NCBI GenBank assembly: GCA_951799445.1
Contig: OX637293.1
Coordinates: 11,594,001 to 11,658,000 of the forward strand
Length of the DNA: 64,000 nt
Direction of reading: 5' to 3'
Source: Pseudisothecium myosuroides
Lineage: Eukaryota > Streptophyta > Bryopsida > Hypnales > Lembophyllaceae
This document shows positions 12,701 through 23,358 of this stretch, piece by piece. The notes beneath the pieces were generated by a model. The model searched no databases, was not told where the DNA came from, and saw only the letters and a program-made list of their open reading frames with translations. Numbering within the stretch: the stretch's first letter is position 1; each line of letters starts with the position of its first letter. The translations under genes and the position numbers were made by a program.

Positions 12701-14875
12701 ATGGCAGCTGTGGAATTCGACTCCATGGCGTCGTCCCTGACCTACATGAATGCGGGATCCGAGCCTGTCTTGAAGAAACCTAGCTTCTGCAATAAGGCTT
12801 CCCCAGCAGTTTCCCGAGCAGATCCGCTCAACTGGGCCAAGACGGCCGCCAAGTTGCAAGGGAATCATCTGGAGGAGATCAAGCAGATGGTGGCCACGTA
12901 CTTCGACTCCAACGAAGTGGCGATCGAGGGCATCAATCTCACGGTGGGACAGGTCACGGCCATCGCACGCAGGCCTGACGTGGCGGTGGTGCTGGATGCA
13001 GACAACGCCAAGGCCAGAGTGGACGAGTCCTCCAACTGGGTGCTCACGAAGATCATGAACGGCGGGGACATCTACGGAGTGACCACCGGGTTCGGCGCCA
13101 CCTCCCACCGCCGCACGCAGCAAGGCGTGGAGCTGCAGCGCGAGCTCATTCGCTTTCTGAACGCCGGCGTGTTGGTGAAGGGGCACTCCCTGCCCGCGGA
13201 GACCACGCGCGCCGCCATGCTGGTGCGCACCAACACCTTGATGCAGGGCTATTCCGGGATCCGTTGGGAGATTCTAGAGGCCATGGAGAAGCTGCTCAAC
13301 GCGCACGTCACGCCCAAGCTGCCGTTGCGAGGGACGGTCACCGCTTCCGGGGATTTGGTGCCCTTGTCTTACATTGCGGGGCTGCTCACTGGCCGACCCA
13401 ACTCGCGAGCTTGCACTGCGGATGGCCGGGAGGTTTCGGCGTTGGAGGGGCTGAGGATGGCGGGGGTGGAGAAGCCGTTCGAGCTGCAGCCCAAGGAGGG
13501 GCTGGCGTTGGTAAATGGGACTGCCGTGGGATCGGCATTGGCCTCCACGGTGTGCTTCGACGCCAACGTGCTGGTGCTGCTTGCGGAGGTCTTGTCCGCC
13601 TTGTTTTGTGAAGTGATGCAAGGGAAGCCGGAATTCGCCGACCCCTTGACGCACAAGCTGAAGCATCACCCGGGCCAGATGGAAGCTGCAGCGGTGATGG
13701 AGTGGCTGTTGGACGGGAGCGACTTCATGAAAGCCGCAGCCAAGCTCAACGAGACCGATCCCTTGAAGAAGCCCAAGCAGGACCGGTACGCACTGCGCAC
13801 TTCACCCCAGTGGCTGGGTCCCCAGATCGAGGTGATCCGAACCGCCACGCACGCCATTGAGCGCGAGATCAACTCCGTGAACGACAACCCCATCATTGAC
13901 GCCGCGCGGGGGATCGCACTGCACGGGGGAAACTTCCAGGGCACACCCATTGGCGTCTCCATGGACAACATGCGCCTGGCGCTGGCGGCCATCGGCAAGC
14001 TCATGTTTGCCCAGTTCTCCGAGCTCGTGAACGACTACTACAACAACGGCCTGCCTTCCAACTTGAGCGGGGGACCCAACCCCAGCTTGGACTACGGCAT
14101 GAAGGGCGCCGAGATCGCCATGGCGTCGTACCTCTCCGAGCTCAACTACCTCGCCAACCCCGTCACCACCCACGTGCAGAGCGCGGAGCAGCACAACCAG
14201 GACGTGAACTCGCTGGGCTTGGTGTCCGCGCGCAAGACGGAGGAGTCCGTGGAGATTTTGAAGCTCATGAGCTCGACCTTCCTGGTGGGGCTGTGCCAAG
14301 CCATCGACCTCCGCCATGTGGAGGAGACTATGCAGTCCGCCGTGAAGCAGGTGGTGTTGCAGGCGGCGAAGAAGACGCTGTTCATGGGCCAGGACGGCGC
14401 GCTCCTGCCGTCGCGCTTCTGCGAGAAGGACCTCCTGCTGGTGGTGGAGCGTCAGCCCGTGTTCTCTTACATCGATGACGCGTCCTCGGACACGTACCCG
14501 TTGATGGAGAAGCTGCGAGGCGTCCTGGTCAGTCACGCCCTCAAAGACGCCTCCCGCTCCGTGTTTGAGCAGATCCCCGTGTTCGAGGCCCAAGTGCAAG
14601 AGCGGCTGCGCACGGTGGTGCCTTTGGTGCGGGAAGCATATGACAAGAAGGGCTTGTCGGCGGTGCTCAACAGGATTGAGTCTTGCAGGACGTACCCGCT
14701 GTACCAATTTGTGAGGTCGGAGCTCGGGACGCAATTGCTGTCCGGCTTGCGAACTGTGTCTCCCGGGACTGAAATTCAGAAAGTTTTCGAGGCGATGTCG
14801 GAAGGGAAGCTGATTCGGCCTCTGTTGCAGTGCGTGCAAGGATGGACTGGCGCTCCTGGCCCATTCCCCTTGTAA
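12701..14875 (+). CDS. PAL: Phenylalanine ammonia-lyase (PAL-1)
   Basis: Full-length 724-residue PAL, the usual plant size. It deaminates L-phenylalanine to trans-cinnamate, the entry step of phenylpropanoid metabolism, as a cytosolic tetramer. The Ala-Ser-Gly triad at 215-217 (context [12 protein letters not shown]) forms the MIO electrophile. The mobile-loop Tyr is Y125 ([12 protein letters not shown]). Phe152 in RFLNAG is the phenylalanine-type selectivity residue, where tyrosine ammonia-lyases have His. The conserved blocks [22 protein letters not shown] and [16 protein letters not shown] are all present. The first ~45 residues are variable. The coding sequence has no intron, unlike most flowering-plant PALs. 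The ATG at 12701 is preceded by a conserved leader shared with PAL-2. It lies in the same direction as PAL-2 about 30 kb away, with CHS between them on the other strand. Confidence 0.97.
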   Translation: MAAVEFDSMASSLTYMNAGSEPVLKKPSFCNKASPAVSRADPLNWAKTAAKLQGNHLEEIKQMVATYFDSNEVAIEGINLTVGQVTAIARRPDVAVVLDADNAKARVDESSNWVLTKIMNGGDIYGVTTGFGATSHRRTQQGVELQRELIRFLNAGVLVKGHSLPAETTRAAMLVRTNTLMQGYSGIRWEILEAMEKLLNAHVTPKLPLRGTVTASGDLVPLSYIAGLLTGRPNSRACTADGREVSALEGLRMAGVEKPFELQPKEGLALVNGTAVGSALASTVCFDANVLVLLAEVLSALFCEVMQGKPEFADPLTHKLKHHPGQMEAAAVMEWLLDGSDFMKAAAKLNETDPLKKPKQDRYALRTSPQWLGPQIEVIRTATHAIEREINSVNDNPIIDAARGIALHGGNFQGTPIGVSMDNMRLALAAIGKLMFAQFSELVNDYYNNGLPSNLSGGPNPSLDYGMKGAEIAMASYLSELNYLANPVTTHVQSAEQHNQDVNSLGLVSARKTEESVEILKLMSSTFLVGLCQAIDLRHVEETMQSAVKQVVLQAAKKTLFMGQDGALLPSRFCEKDLLLVVERQPVFSYIDDASSDTYPLMEKLRGVLVSHALKDASRSVFEQIPVFEAQVQERLRTVVPLVREAYDKKGLSAVLNRIESCRTYPLYQFVRSELGTQLLSGLRTVSPGTEIQKVFEAMSEGKLIRPLLQCVQGWTGAPGPFPL

Positions 14876-16256
14876 TTTCCTCTAGATGACAAGGCTACTT
14901 TCATTTCGTTTGTCACTTAGCTGCTGTACATTCACATAAGAAGAGATTCTTTCACTCCTAATCGGATTAGTCAGGTATTTTTCGAGTCACAAGTTGTGAC
15001 TCGTGTACAATTGATGAGCACTGGTTTCCACATTGGGCCGTGCTTGAGCATTTTATAACATTCTTCGGACGTCACAATGGGCGTCTACTTTTTCACTGAT
15101 TCAGGAGGTTTTTTGAGTGCCACCGTAGTTGTCATTGGAATTTACATGCGTTTGCAAGCGTCTTCCGATTGAAGTAGTTCTCAGGAGTTGGTATTTAGAC
15201 CAGTTTTGTCGTAATAACATTCCCTTCTTAACTGGAAGGCAAAAAATAATTGCATTTTCAATTGGACCGACAGAAGAGACTATTTTGGAAGAAGATGAAA
15301 TGCACAACTCTGGCTTGATGGCTTGATGGAAATTGAAATGAACCGACGTCTATCTTACTTCCCGCACAAATGCTTACTTTCCTTTCAAATTGTGGATCTC
15401 AACCCATCTTTATGAGAAGAGTTGATATAGGATTTTTGTACACTATTTCACATTTGACCAGGCGTGAATATTTACATCTCATTTCTACGATTGTTTTCAG
15501 GAGTGGGTTATACCGAGATGATACAATTAGGCAGCGAAGAAAATAATTATCTGCATTAATAACCGCTTCGAATTAGAATGAAAGATTCTCACTCCTGCAT
15601 AAGAAACCAGGAGCCTCTTGGGCTTTTAGGTATTGAATTGAGGGTGTCTAGGTTTTGACCTGGTCCAACAAGGTGAACAAGCATTCCTCCTCCTCAAATT
15701 CGACCAAGCTGCGCTAATGTATCTATGCATGGCAATTTGCTCCATGTATTTGTAACCATGTTCCAGTTGCTTTGCGACAACTCCATATTTAATTGGCTTC
15801 TACTAACTCGCGAGCAGTTCGCTTGTCTCCTACCAGCGTAAGTACTTGCCCGTAAAGTTCTTGGAGCTGTTCCTCCAACCTAGTGGCTTCGTTCGCAACT
15901 CCGGTTATCTCTCTATTAGAATCCCTGAAGACAAACAGGGTCATAAACACAGTGAGAGTCCATTATACACGTAAGACTTTCGTCCAAACGTTGACGTCTG
16001 GAAGTTTTCAACCCGTCGCTAAAGTGATGGCACTGATTCTAATGCATTTTATGTAGGTGAGACCGCAATTCTGGAAAGTCAGAAGTAGAGGAGGCCACAT
16101 TCATAAAAGTAGAAACAAGAGCCTGGGACAACTTCATTACGATTAATTCTCCAATACTTTATGCTAGATACCGGTCGAAGCCTTATTGCCCTTTATGTTA
16201 ATCCTGACGGTCATCTCTCTCTTGTCCATTTCCTGGGCTGATAATCTCACATAGGG
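14876..16256. other. PAL-1 3' flank and unassigned DNA
   Basis: The first ~0.7 kb matches the 3' flank of PAL-2 and a third fragment at 47178-47413. A marked block at 15090-15325 contains the shared text ATTGGACCGACAGAAGAGA. Copy homology ends near 15560. After that the sequence is unique, with a possible minus-strand exon at 15789-15924. Confidence 0.5.
15789..15924 (-). pseudogene. Possible terminal exon of an unidentified minus-strand gene
   Basis: Read on the minus strand from a CTTCAG acceptor-like site, this stretch is open to a TAA at 15791-15789. It would encode about 45 residues rich in Glu, Leu and Arg, including TRLEEQLQELYGQVL, coiled-coil-like in character. A second open minus-strand stretch at about 16506-16625 contains DDEFGDRVLEDQFHRF and then runs into a stop. 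I do not recognise the protein, and the two stretches may not belong together. They could be remnants of one decayed gene. Confidence 0.25.
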
Positions 16257-16395
16257 CCATTACCCCCCATAGGCAAAATCGAAATGTAGACTTGGCCCCC
16301 AGAAAGGTATGTACACTTAGCGTTGTCAACATGCTAGTTTAGAAAGTTAGGGGGCGTAAGTTTACATTTCGACTTTCGCATACCGGGGGTAATGG
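16257..16395. mobile_element. Small C-rich MITE-like inverted repeat, 139 bp
   Basis: The left end CCATTACCCCCCATAGGC and the inverted right end CCATTACCCCCGGTATGC are mirror images. The inverted match continues inward through CGAAATGT for about 40 bp per arm with mismatches. It lies in unique DNA between the PAL-1 flank and the CHX pseudogene. No clear target duplication was found. Confidence 0.55.
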
Positions 16396-18405
16396 TTTAC
16401 CGGACGTACAACGTCAGATGTTTCTTTCTGAATCAAATGCTCAAAATTGACCAGACGACCCAGACAGTGGATTCCTCCATTTCTTGCATAATTGGCTGAG
16501 CCACTTCATTGTCTTGCAAAGCCATGGGAATTAAAAAAACGATGGAACTGGTCTTCCAGCACTCGGTCACCAAATTCGTCATCGACAACGTCAACGATGT
16601 CCACCTCAAGTGCTATAACCTAGATTGCTCGATTTTTGCTCTAAACCTCTGCAATCAAAATAATTGCATGATCGAACCCATCAGTGTAGTGCTAAACGAT
16701 ATTTGCGTGACACTAGTTAGACAGAAATGTTCCCAAGTCAGTCATCTATCTATTCTTCGGTTAGTTTACAAGTCAAATTATAACATGTTTAGGGTCATTT
16801 CTCCCCAGGTTGCATTTCATGTTTAAACTCCGTATACCAATTGATACATCAATTTTCTTGCCCTTAAAATGATAGCAGATGGCAACCTTTGGCTATCGAG
16901 AAATTGACCACCATCATTATTTATGGTATTCCTTCGCTTCAGCCTGCTCGAATGTTTGCCCGCTCAGAAGCAAGCAATCTCTTTTCTGAACAAGTGACAT
17001 CTCTTGCCACTGCACGGAACTAAATACTATTGAAAACACAAGACAAATATGCTATTAAAAAAATGAGCAGGGAGTGGTCGTCAAGCAACTGTCAAAATAA
17101 AGTTGGCCCAGATACAGAATTCTGAACCTCTGAAAGTCATACCTAAGCTTACTCCATCTGCCACTGAAGTCCTTTGGCAGGACTGTAAAAAAGCTCGAAG
17201 ACAGAACTTGACACCCTTGACACCTCCTTTTCTCAAAATTCGATTCTTTCGAAATCGGGGTTCGGGGGCACTACAGACGTTAGAAACCTGCAAAGGGAAG
17301 AATCTTCGAATAGGCTTGATGCCTGAAGCAAGTTCGAGTATGGAAAGCTACACCTTGCTCCGCCACAACTTGACGAACTTGTTGGGCAATAACCTCTCTG
17401 CAAGCACCCGACTACAGTTATGAAACCACGAATGCCCTACCCATTGAGCTCTTTCCAAACACTCTCAACCCTACCATCGGCAAGTTTTGAGGGGTGTTTT
17501 TGACTTAATTTTCACTCATCCTGTACAGCAATGGAGGAGACCACGCTTTCTTCTCTCAAGGTACAATTGCATAATGCCAATTTAGCAGGTTTTTGAAGTT
17601 GAAGTGGCAGAGTCTCAATGTTCGAAACGACGGCTAGAGCCCATAATACTAACCTTTCTTAAATTCTCTTAATAATCTGATTCCGGAAAATGCAACCAAT
17701 GGGATGCCCATAATCCTTCTGTTTCGAAATCCTTAAATCAACTGAAAGTAGAAGTCTTACACTTGACATTGTGTCTCAAAATGTCAGCTCTCGAGTCTCG
17801 AGCACTGTATTTTCCATATCACGTATGATATTAGGGGGTTCTGAATGCCTCGCACAACATTCACATCATCCTCAGCAGCTTGCAAACGTTGCCACTTTTC
17901 TTCGGTTTGAAGTTTTCCATAATTGTGGCAGCCCTGCCTTCAGTGCATTGATGCCACTTCCAGAGCGGATCCAAAAGCACATCTGCAACAAACTTTAAAA
18001 CTGTGAAAGTGTTCCATGCCACCAACTCTTCACAATGTAAGGTAGATTCCATGACTGCCATAGTGTCCAGGAAAGACAGTAGCACGTGTCTTTGCATGTG
18101 CAACTGGAGTCTACTGTTATATTTGAATTAAACTGGTCCCTTAGTATAATCTGACCAGCATCAGTGCATTACCTTCCGCCAACTCGATCTATTGAATGTT
18201 GCGAATTAGAGTTGACTCTGTAGATCGTTAACTCCATGATTCTCTGAAAGTAACTCCATGTTGTACACTGTACAGCCAAGCCCTAACTAGCTCATTTTGT
18301 ACAGAAGGCAGCACTCATGGTGAAGATAAAGAATCCCCGAGATCATGAAGTGCCCTTATGACGCTGCCTTGCGTTGCCCTAGAATACCCACAGTCGCTGT
18401 GGTAA
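16396..18405. other. Unassigned intergenic DNA
   Basis: Base composition is moderate and no recognisable gene is present. Short ORFs such as 16509-16826 (+), 17103-17423 (+), 17771-17998 (+) and 17861-18103 (-) carry no motif I recognise. The minus-strand open stretch at 16506-16625 is described with the exon at 15789. Confidence 0.4.
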
Positions 18406-20606
18406 TTAACCGTCTCTGTTCACAGATGGCTTGGAAGCATCGACAGCGTAAAAGGAAGACTCGAGCTCCATTTTTTCGACAATAGGGTGCAGGCTTCGAT
18501 GAACATCGAGAGCGTTTGCAGATCTGGAGCTCAAGTGGTTGGCAAAATTGTGCTGCTTGACCAGCAGCAGTGACGCGTGCATGTGGAAGTGCTTCTTGGA
18601 CACCAGAAAATCTCCCAAAGGCCGGAGGCCATGATCCTCCACAACAGGGAAGGCACAAAATTGCATGACTGGGCTGGCGGGACCAACTCCTTGGATTGCG
18701 TAGAATGGAACACGTCAAGAACAGAGTCCTCTAGGTTTTGCGCCTCAATGACTTTGAGTGTCAACTTTCTACAAATGATTAAATTATGCTCGTCGTTGCT
18801 TTTTAGGTCATCATCGTCTTCTATTTCTTTTGCAGCTTCCAAAATAGGAGCTAGAGCTTGCATATATATCCAATTGTCTTTGCGACTCGATTTTGTCCAC
18901 GACGATACGAGCTTCTTCCGTGGACTGTCTTGCTTGCATCCATCTGCACATTTGGTAAGTAGCCTCCACTGTCTTGCTTGCGTGGGACGTATCTCTGGGT
19001 GTTGCTCCATGGCGCCTCGAAGAAACTCAAAACTTCACAAGCTAACCATGTGAAACCGGCCCAGACTCGTTTAGCAACTGATTGGGTTTGCGAGTGTGAC
19101 ATGAACAGGTGGCTTGAAATGTTTCGAATATTGCCCAAGCGATGGTTCCCCAGACCTTGGATCACGAACTGGATCACTGTGAGGTCATTACTACCATGTT
19201 GCAACATGCGGCGTGCCAGCATTAGGGCTTCCCGGTCATCCGAGCCTCCGAAAAATAAGACGTAAATTTGTTGTGAGCGATTGATCGGGCGTCTGAAGGA
19301 GGTGGTACTCAAACCATTGTCAAGAAGTAGTCCAACTGAGCAGGGAGGGTTTTGCAACACCTTCCTGTTCACGTCCTTCAATTCCGACATGACTGTCTCA
19401 AAGCTTTCGTCGTACCGTTGGCGAATGCGAAAGGGGAGAAACAGGAAATTCACACGGTTGGCGCATGAGGTGTTGCAGATGTCGAAGTGTATGTTGTGGA
19501 AAGCATTGACGGCGACGCCGGTTTTCACGTACTCTCACGCCGGAAGTAGGTCTGGAATGCTACTTCCACTGCGTCCAACTCTGAACTGCCCTGAAAGCAC
19601 AGATCAGGAGGATTTTGTTATTGCAAAGAAAATCAAGCTCCAATGCACCAACCTATTTTTTCAATAGAGTCCATTGCTATCTTTTATGACAATCTTAATA
19701 CATTCAATGAGTGCACCTAATTTGCTCTTCATCCGACAACATGACAATAACAGTCCTGATAGGATTTACCATATCTGAGAATGGTCTGCAACAACATGCT
19801 ACTTCCTCTCAAGTGTCAACCCAGGAGTTACTGTGAGGGAGCTCTTGAATTGAGTGATGTCAAGGGCTTCCTTTTCCCAAACTCTGCAACTCAAATGTAA
19901 GAGGTTTCAAAGAAGGAAGACCTCTGAGGATCGGAGCACGTTTTGGACTTAGGTCATATGCGGACTTTCTTTTGTTCAATCTTATTTATTCTTTGACGTC
20001 TATTTGAGATGCTCTTCCCTGATTCTTCTGTTATAAGTTTTGTCACCGTCTGAATTCTATTTTCCCCAATATGACTAATCGATTTGGTCATTTTAGAACC
20101 ATGAATCCTTAGTGTTTGGGGGGAATGTAGATTCTAATTGCTTTCTTGTGCAGCCATTGGCGATGGAATTTCTAATTTATTCCAGACCACTATTTTCTGC
20201 ACATATTGAATAGGGTGTTGTTGCTACTCTCGTGAATTGAGGAGGTTTACGGATGGCGCAATGCATCATTTCTCGCTCGGAAAACGACGAGGACATCCGG
20301 ATGGACGATAATCGTTCCGAACATTCGATCAGGTGAAGCACATACGCTCTCAGTGACTTGATGTCTTTCCCTCCGGTGATTTCAAGCATGTTTATCATGG
20401 AAGGTACCATGACCCAAACAGGAAGATACGAAGTTCATCCTTATCCGCAGCGCCGATACTCGTCTCACGTAAGGTGGAATATCGCGAGCAGGTGAATATA
20501 TCCACATTAGGACTGGCGTTGTTATGGAGGTGGTCACGAGGGCCATGATCACCATTATCGCAAACAATTCTTCATTTATGACCAATGTCTGAAACACGCA
20601 CTTCAC
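18406..20606 (-). pseudogene. CHX-type cation/H+ exchanger pseudogene (C-terminal part)
   Basis: Read on the minus strand, fragments of a plant cation/H+ exchanger appear in order but in different frames. Near 20580 is the end of the membrane domain, with FAIMVIMALVTTSITTPVL. Near 20405-20290 is VPSMINMLEITGG followed by YVLHLIECSERLSSI. Near 19460-19270 comes FLFLPFRIRQRYDE, then LQNPPCSVGLLLDNGL, then VLFFGGSDDREALMLARRML. Near 18640-18540 is LRPLGDFLVSKKHFHMHASLL. The family normally has ~780-850 residues with an N-terminal exchanger domain of 10-12 membrane segments; nearly all of that is missing upstream of 20606. Frame changes near 20440-20400 and between 19000 and 18600, plus stops, mean it cannot make a normal protein. 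Some breaks might be introns, but the missing N-terminus is decisive. Confidence 0.72.
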
Positions 20607-21091
20607 CCATACACAAGCTCTGAAAACCTAAAATCAATTCTGACGTTCAGAAGAGACGACAGCGGGAACCGATCAGAATTGACTGCAACAAACTATGAAA
20701 CAACGTTGCTTGGGGTTCTCGCCCTCTACAACTGACTGGATTATAAGACTCCATGGCATGATTCAACTGCAAAGGATTCGGTCAACAGAATGTAAATAAT
20801 GCAATTGATGAGCGGCGGGTGGGCAAATGGTAAGTGGCATTGCGGAAACTCATTTGTTTGTATCAATTCCTCCAGCTGGCTGCGGATTTCAGTTGGAAAT
20901 CACAATGCACAGCTGCACATGAAAAAATCGGGTTGCAACCAATGCAACTCATGAATGGACCTACCTAACTATGAAGAAAATTGATCCAATTTGGACCTTT
21001 CTACACTTGTCGTACGCTGATGTCATCAGCACCAAAAATGAATTCACAAGAACAATTGACCGAAAATCTACGTAACCCGTCGTGACCTCGC
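20607..21091. other. Spacer between the CHX relic and CHS
   Basis: No gene was recognised. The left part would be the upstream side of the CHX relic, and a TTTCAG acceptor-like site precedes its first readable fragment near 20595. The right part (about 20960-21091) is the 3' flank of CHS on the minus strand. Confidence 0.4.
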
Positions 21092-22544
21092 CTATTGATT
21101 GGCTGCGGCCCGGAGCACCAACACCTCCAGCGTGAGTCCCGGCCCGAAGCCGATGAAGAATCCGAAGTCGCTGCCCTCCCCGAACGTGGAAGATCCCATC
21201 TTCAACGATCGCTGACGAATCTGGTCCAACACGAACAACACCGACGAGCTCGACATGTTGCCGTACTCCAGCAGCACGTCGCGGCTGCCCTGCATCTTGT
21301 CCTTGGACAGCTGCAGCTTGGCCTCCACCTGGTTCAGAATGGCGGGGCCTCCGGGGTGCACGGCCCAGAACATCTCGTTCCACGCGGGGGAGCCCACACA
21401 CTTGCGCGCCTCCGTCAGAAACTTTTCGATGTTCTTCGAGATCAGCCCGGGCACGTCCTTCATCAAATGGAAGATGAGACCCGCTTCCGTGAGATGGCCA
21501 TCGATGGCGCCATCACTTTCAGGCAAGATGGTCTCCCCGGCCCAGTGCACCTCGAACAAAGCCTTCTCCACTTGCGGCTTGGGGTCCGACCCGACCACGT
21601 ACACGCCCGCGCCATCCCCGAACAACGCCGAGCCCACCAGCCCGTCCAAGTGATTCTCGCTCGGGGCACGGTAGGTCACGGCCGTCACCTCGCTGCACAC
21701 GGCCAGCACGCGCGCGTTCTTGTTATTCTCGGCCAAGTCCTTGGCCACGCGCAACACCGAGGCGCCGCCGAAGCACCCGGTTTGGTACATCATGACGCGC
21801 TTCACGGTGGGCTTGAGGCCCAGCAGCTTGGCCAGCGCGTGGTCAGCGCCGGGCATGTTCACGCCGCTGGTGGTGGCAAACACGATGTGGGTGATGTCGG
21901 ACTTGCGGCCACCCCACTCCTTGATGGCCTTCAGTGCGGCCTCCGCCGCCAGCTTGGGCACCTGCACCACCACGATGTCGTGGCGCGCGTTCAGCGAGGG
22001 CTCCATGTACGTGCATATTCCCGGGTTGGCCTTGAGCACCTCCTCCGTCAAGAACAGGTGTCGCTTCCTGATGCCCGACTTGTCGCCTGTGGAAAGGGAG
22101 CACACATATATCACGTCAATTTCATATATTGAGGGCACCATAAGTACAATATATAGCTTTCTTAATTCGACTCAAATCAAATTGGGCAGACTACGAAACG
22201 CAGCTTGCATCAGAATTCAAACTTCCTCGATTCGATCACTCACATTGAACTACTTCATGGGATTCATTGGCAAGCAATTAAGCCAGCTAGGTGGACCGGA
22301 ATGAGACAGCTGAAGTGAATTATAGAGATGCGGCTCTGGTTGGTCACTTACAGATGCGCTTGAACTTGGCCTTGAGCGCCTCCTTCTCGCCGCAGTTGGT
22401 GATGTTGAAGAAGAAATCCGGGTACTCCGATTGCAGAAACTCCGTGGGAGGCACGGCGGTGCCGATGCCCAACACGCACGCCGGCCCGTCGGCACGAGGC
22501 TGTCCCCTGGGGAGCGCAGCGCTCACCGCAGTCTCGGAAGCCAT
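21092..22544 (-). CDS. CHS: Chalcone synthase, two exons
   Basis: Type III polyketide synthase of 395 residues that condenses p-coumaroyl-CoA with three malonyl-CoA to give naringenin chalcone, the first committed flavonoid step. Exon 1 is 22544-22352, a 265-bp GT-AG intron is 22351-22087, and exon 2 is 22086-21092. The intron splits the Cys65 codon in phase 1, the site conserved in plant CHS genes. The catalytic triad is Cys169 (QTGCFGG), His308 (WAVHPGG) and Asn341 (EYGNMSSSS). CHS-type pocket residues are kept, offset +5 from alfalfa CHS: Thr202, Phe220, Gly261, Phe270 and Ser343. The end [13 protein letters not shown] resembles moss CHS as I remember it. The gene lies on the strand opposite both PAL genes. 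Other type III synthases use the same fold, but the conserved pocket favours true CHS. Confidence 0.95.
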
Positions 22545-23358
22545 GGCGACGAGTTCGCTCGTACTGACCGAAGTGGGAAGTGCGTGCTACTCGCTCGCGT
22601 TCCAAGTCTCTCTTACGTCTGGATGTCGAATTTTCTGCGATTCACTAGATCCAATCCGAATGAGAACTTTGTAACTTGGAATCGAATCAAAGGCCAAAGA
22701 GTACTAGCGAATTGTGCGAAACGTTTGATCGAGTGTGATCGCCAGTTAATTGCTGGATTGCTGGGGACTGATGTTTGCTGTTGTGAGAATTGGATGCAGG
22801 GTTTCGGGCTCTTTATAGTGCGTGCGCGTGTGGAGAGCAACGCGGAGTGAAGGGACTGCGTCGTCACCAGTGTATTTTTTAAGATTTTCCCTGGGTTGTG
22901 CGACTGGCACCCTTGGAATGTAGCCAAGTAAGGAAAAGTGGATAGAATCATGCACTTTAATTTTCTCATCCATAATTTATCTATTATAAGGTACTTTCAT
23001 CCAAATATTGGCTATCACTAGTTTTTTTTTGGGAGCACTTTGGCGATTCCATCCACATTTTTGCCTTTTTTTTACAATGTAAGTGTAGCCAACCCCCAAA
23101 ACGAGGTAGTTTTTGGCGATAATTCGCCAATAAAAAATTCACTGGTCGTCGCGTGTTGCGGAAGAGCGTGGAATGCTGGGAACTCTTGGTGCCGAGTTCT
23201 GTGGAGAGAACGGCAAGGAATGGCCCACCAGGGGAGAATGGATAAACGAGGTCAGCGTCGTGAACAGGTCGGGCCTTAGAATATGAGAATCATGTCAACT
23301 CCTGCTCTCCTCGTTGAATGTCCCTTGTTGACATCTGTTTGAAAATTCTCGGTTCTCG
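22545..23358 (-). promoter_or_regulatory. CHS upstream region with a TATA box
   Basis: On the minus strand, CTATAAAG occurs at 22818-22811, about 267 bp before the CHS ATG. It would give a leader of roughly 235 nt. The DNA immediately upstream (22818-22880) is GC-rich and contains TGACG-like motifs near 22865. The rest, up to the duplication boundary at 23359, shows nothing recognisable. Confidence 0.5.

Larger units (their letters stand above)
1..15560. repeat. Segmental duplication, copy 1 (ends in PAL-1)
   Basis: The first bases of the window reappear at 23359, and the homology runs colinearly through AT-rich DNA, the PAL gene and about 0.7 kb of its 3' flank. It fades near 15560 in copy 1 and near 45780 in copy 2. 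The left edge cannot be seen because position 1 already lies inside the repeat. This copy lacks the piggyBac element and several small insertions of copy 2, so it supplies their empty sites. Confidence 0.93.

Noticed and set aside
18577..19667. Plus-strand frames at 18577-19053, 18978-19265 and 19281-19667
   Set aside because: They lie opposite recognisable CHX fragments on the minus strand and carry no motifs themselves.
21095..22132. 345-codon plus-strand frame opposite CHS
   Set aside because: Shadow of the CHS second exon; low-complexity translation with no family motif, and it runs across the intron.
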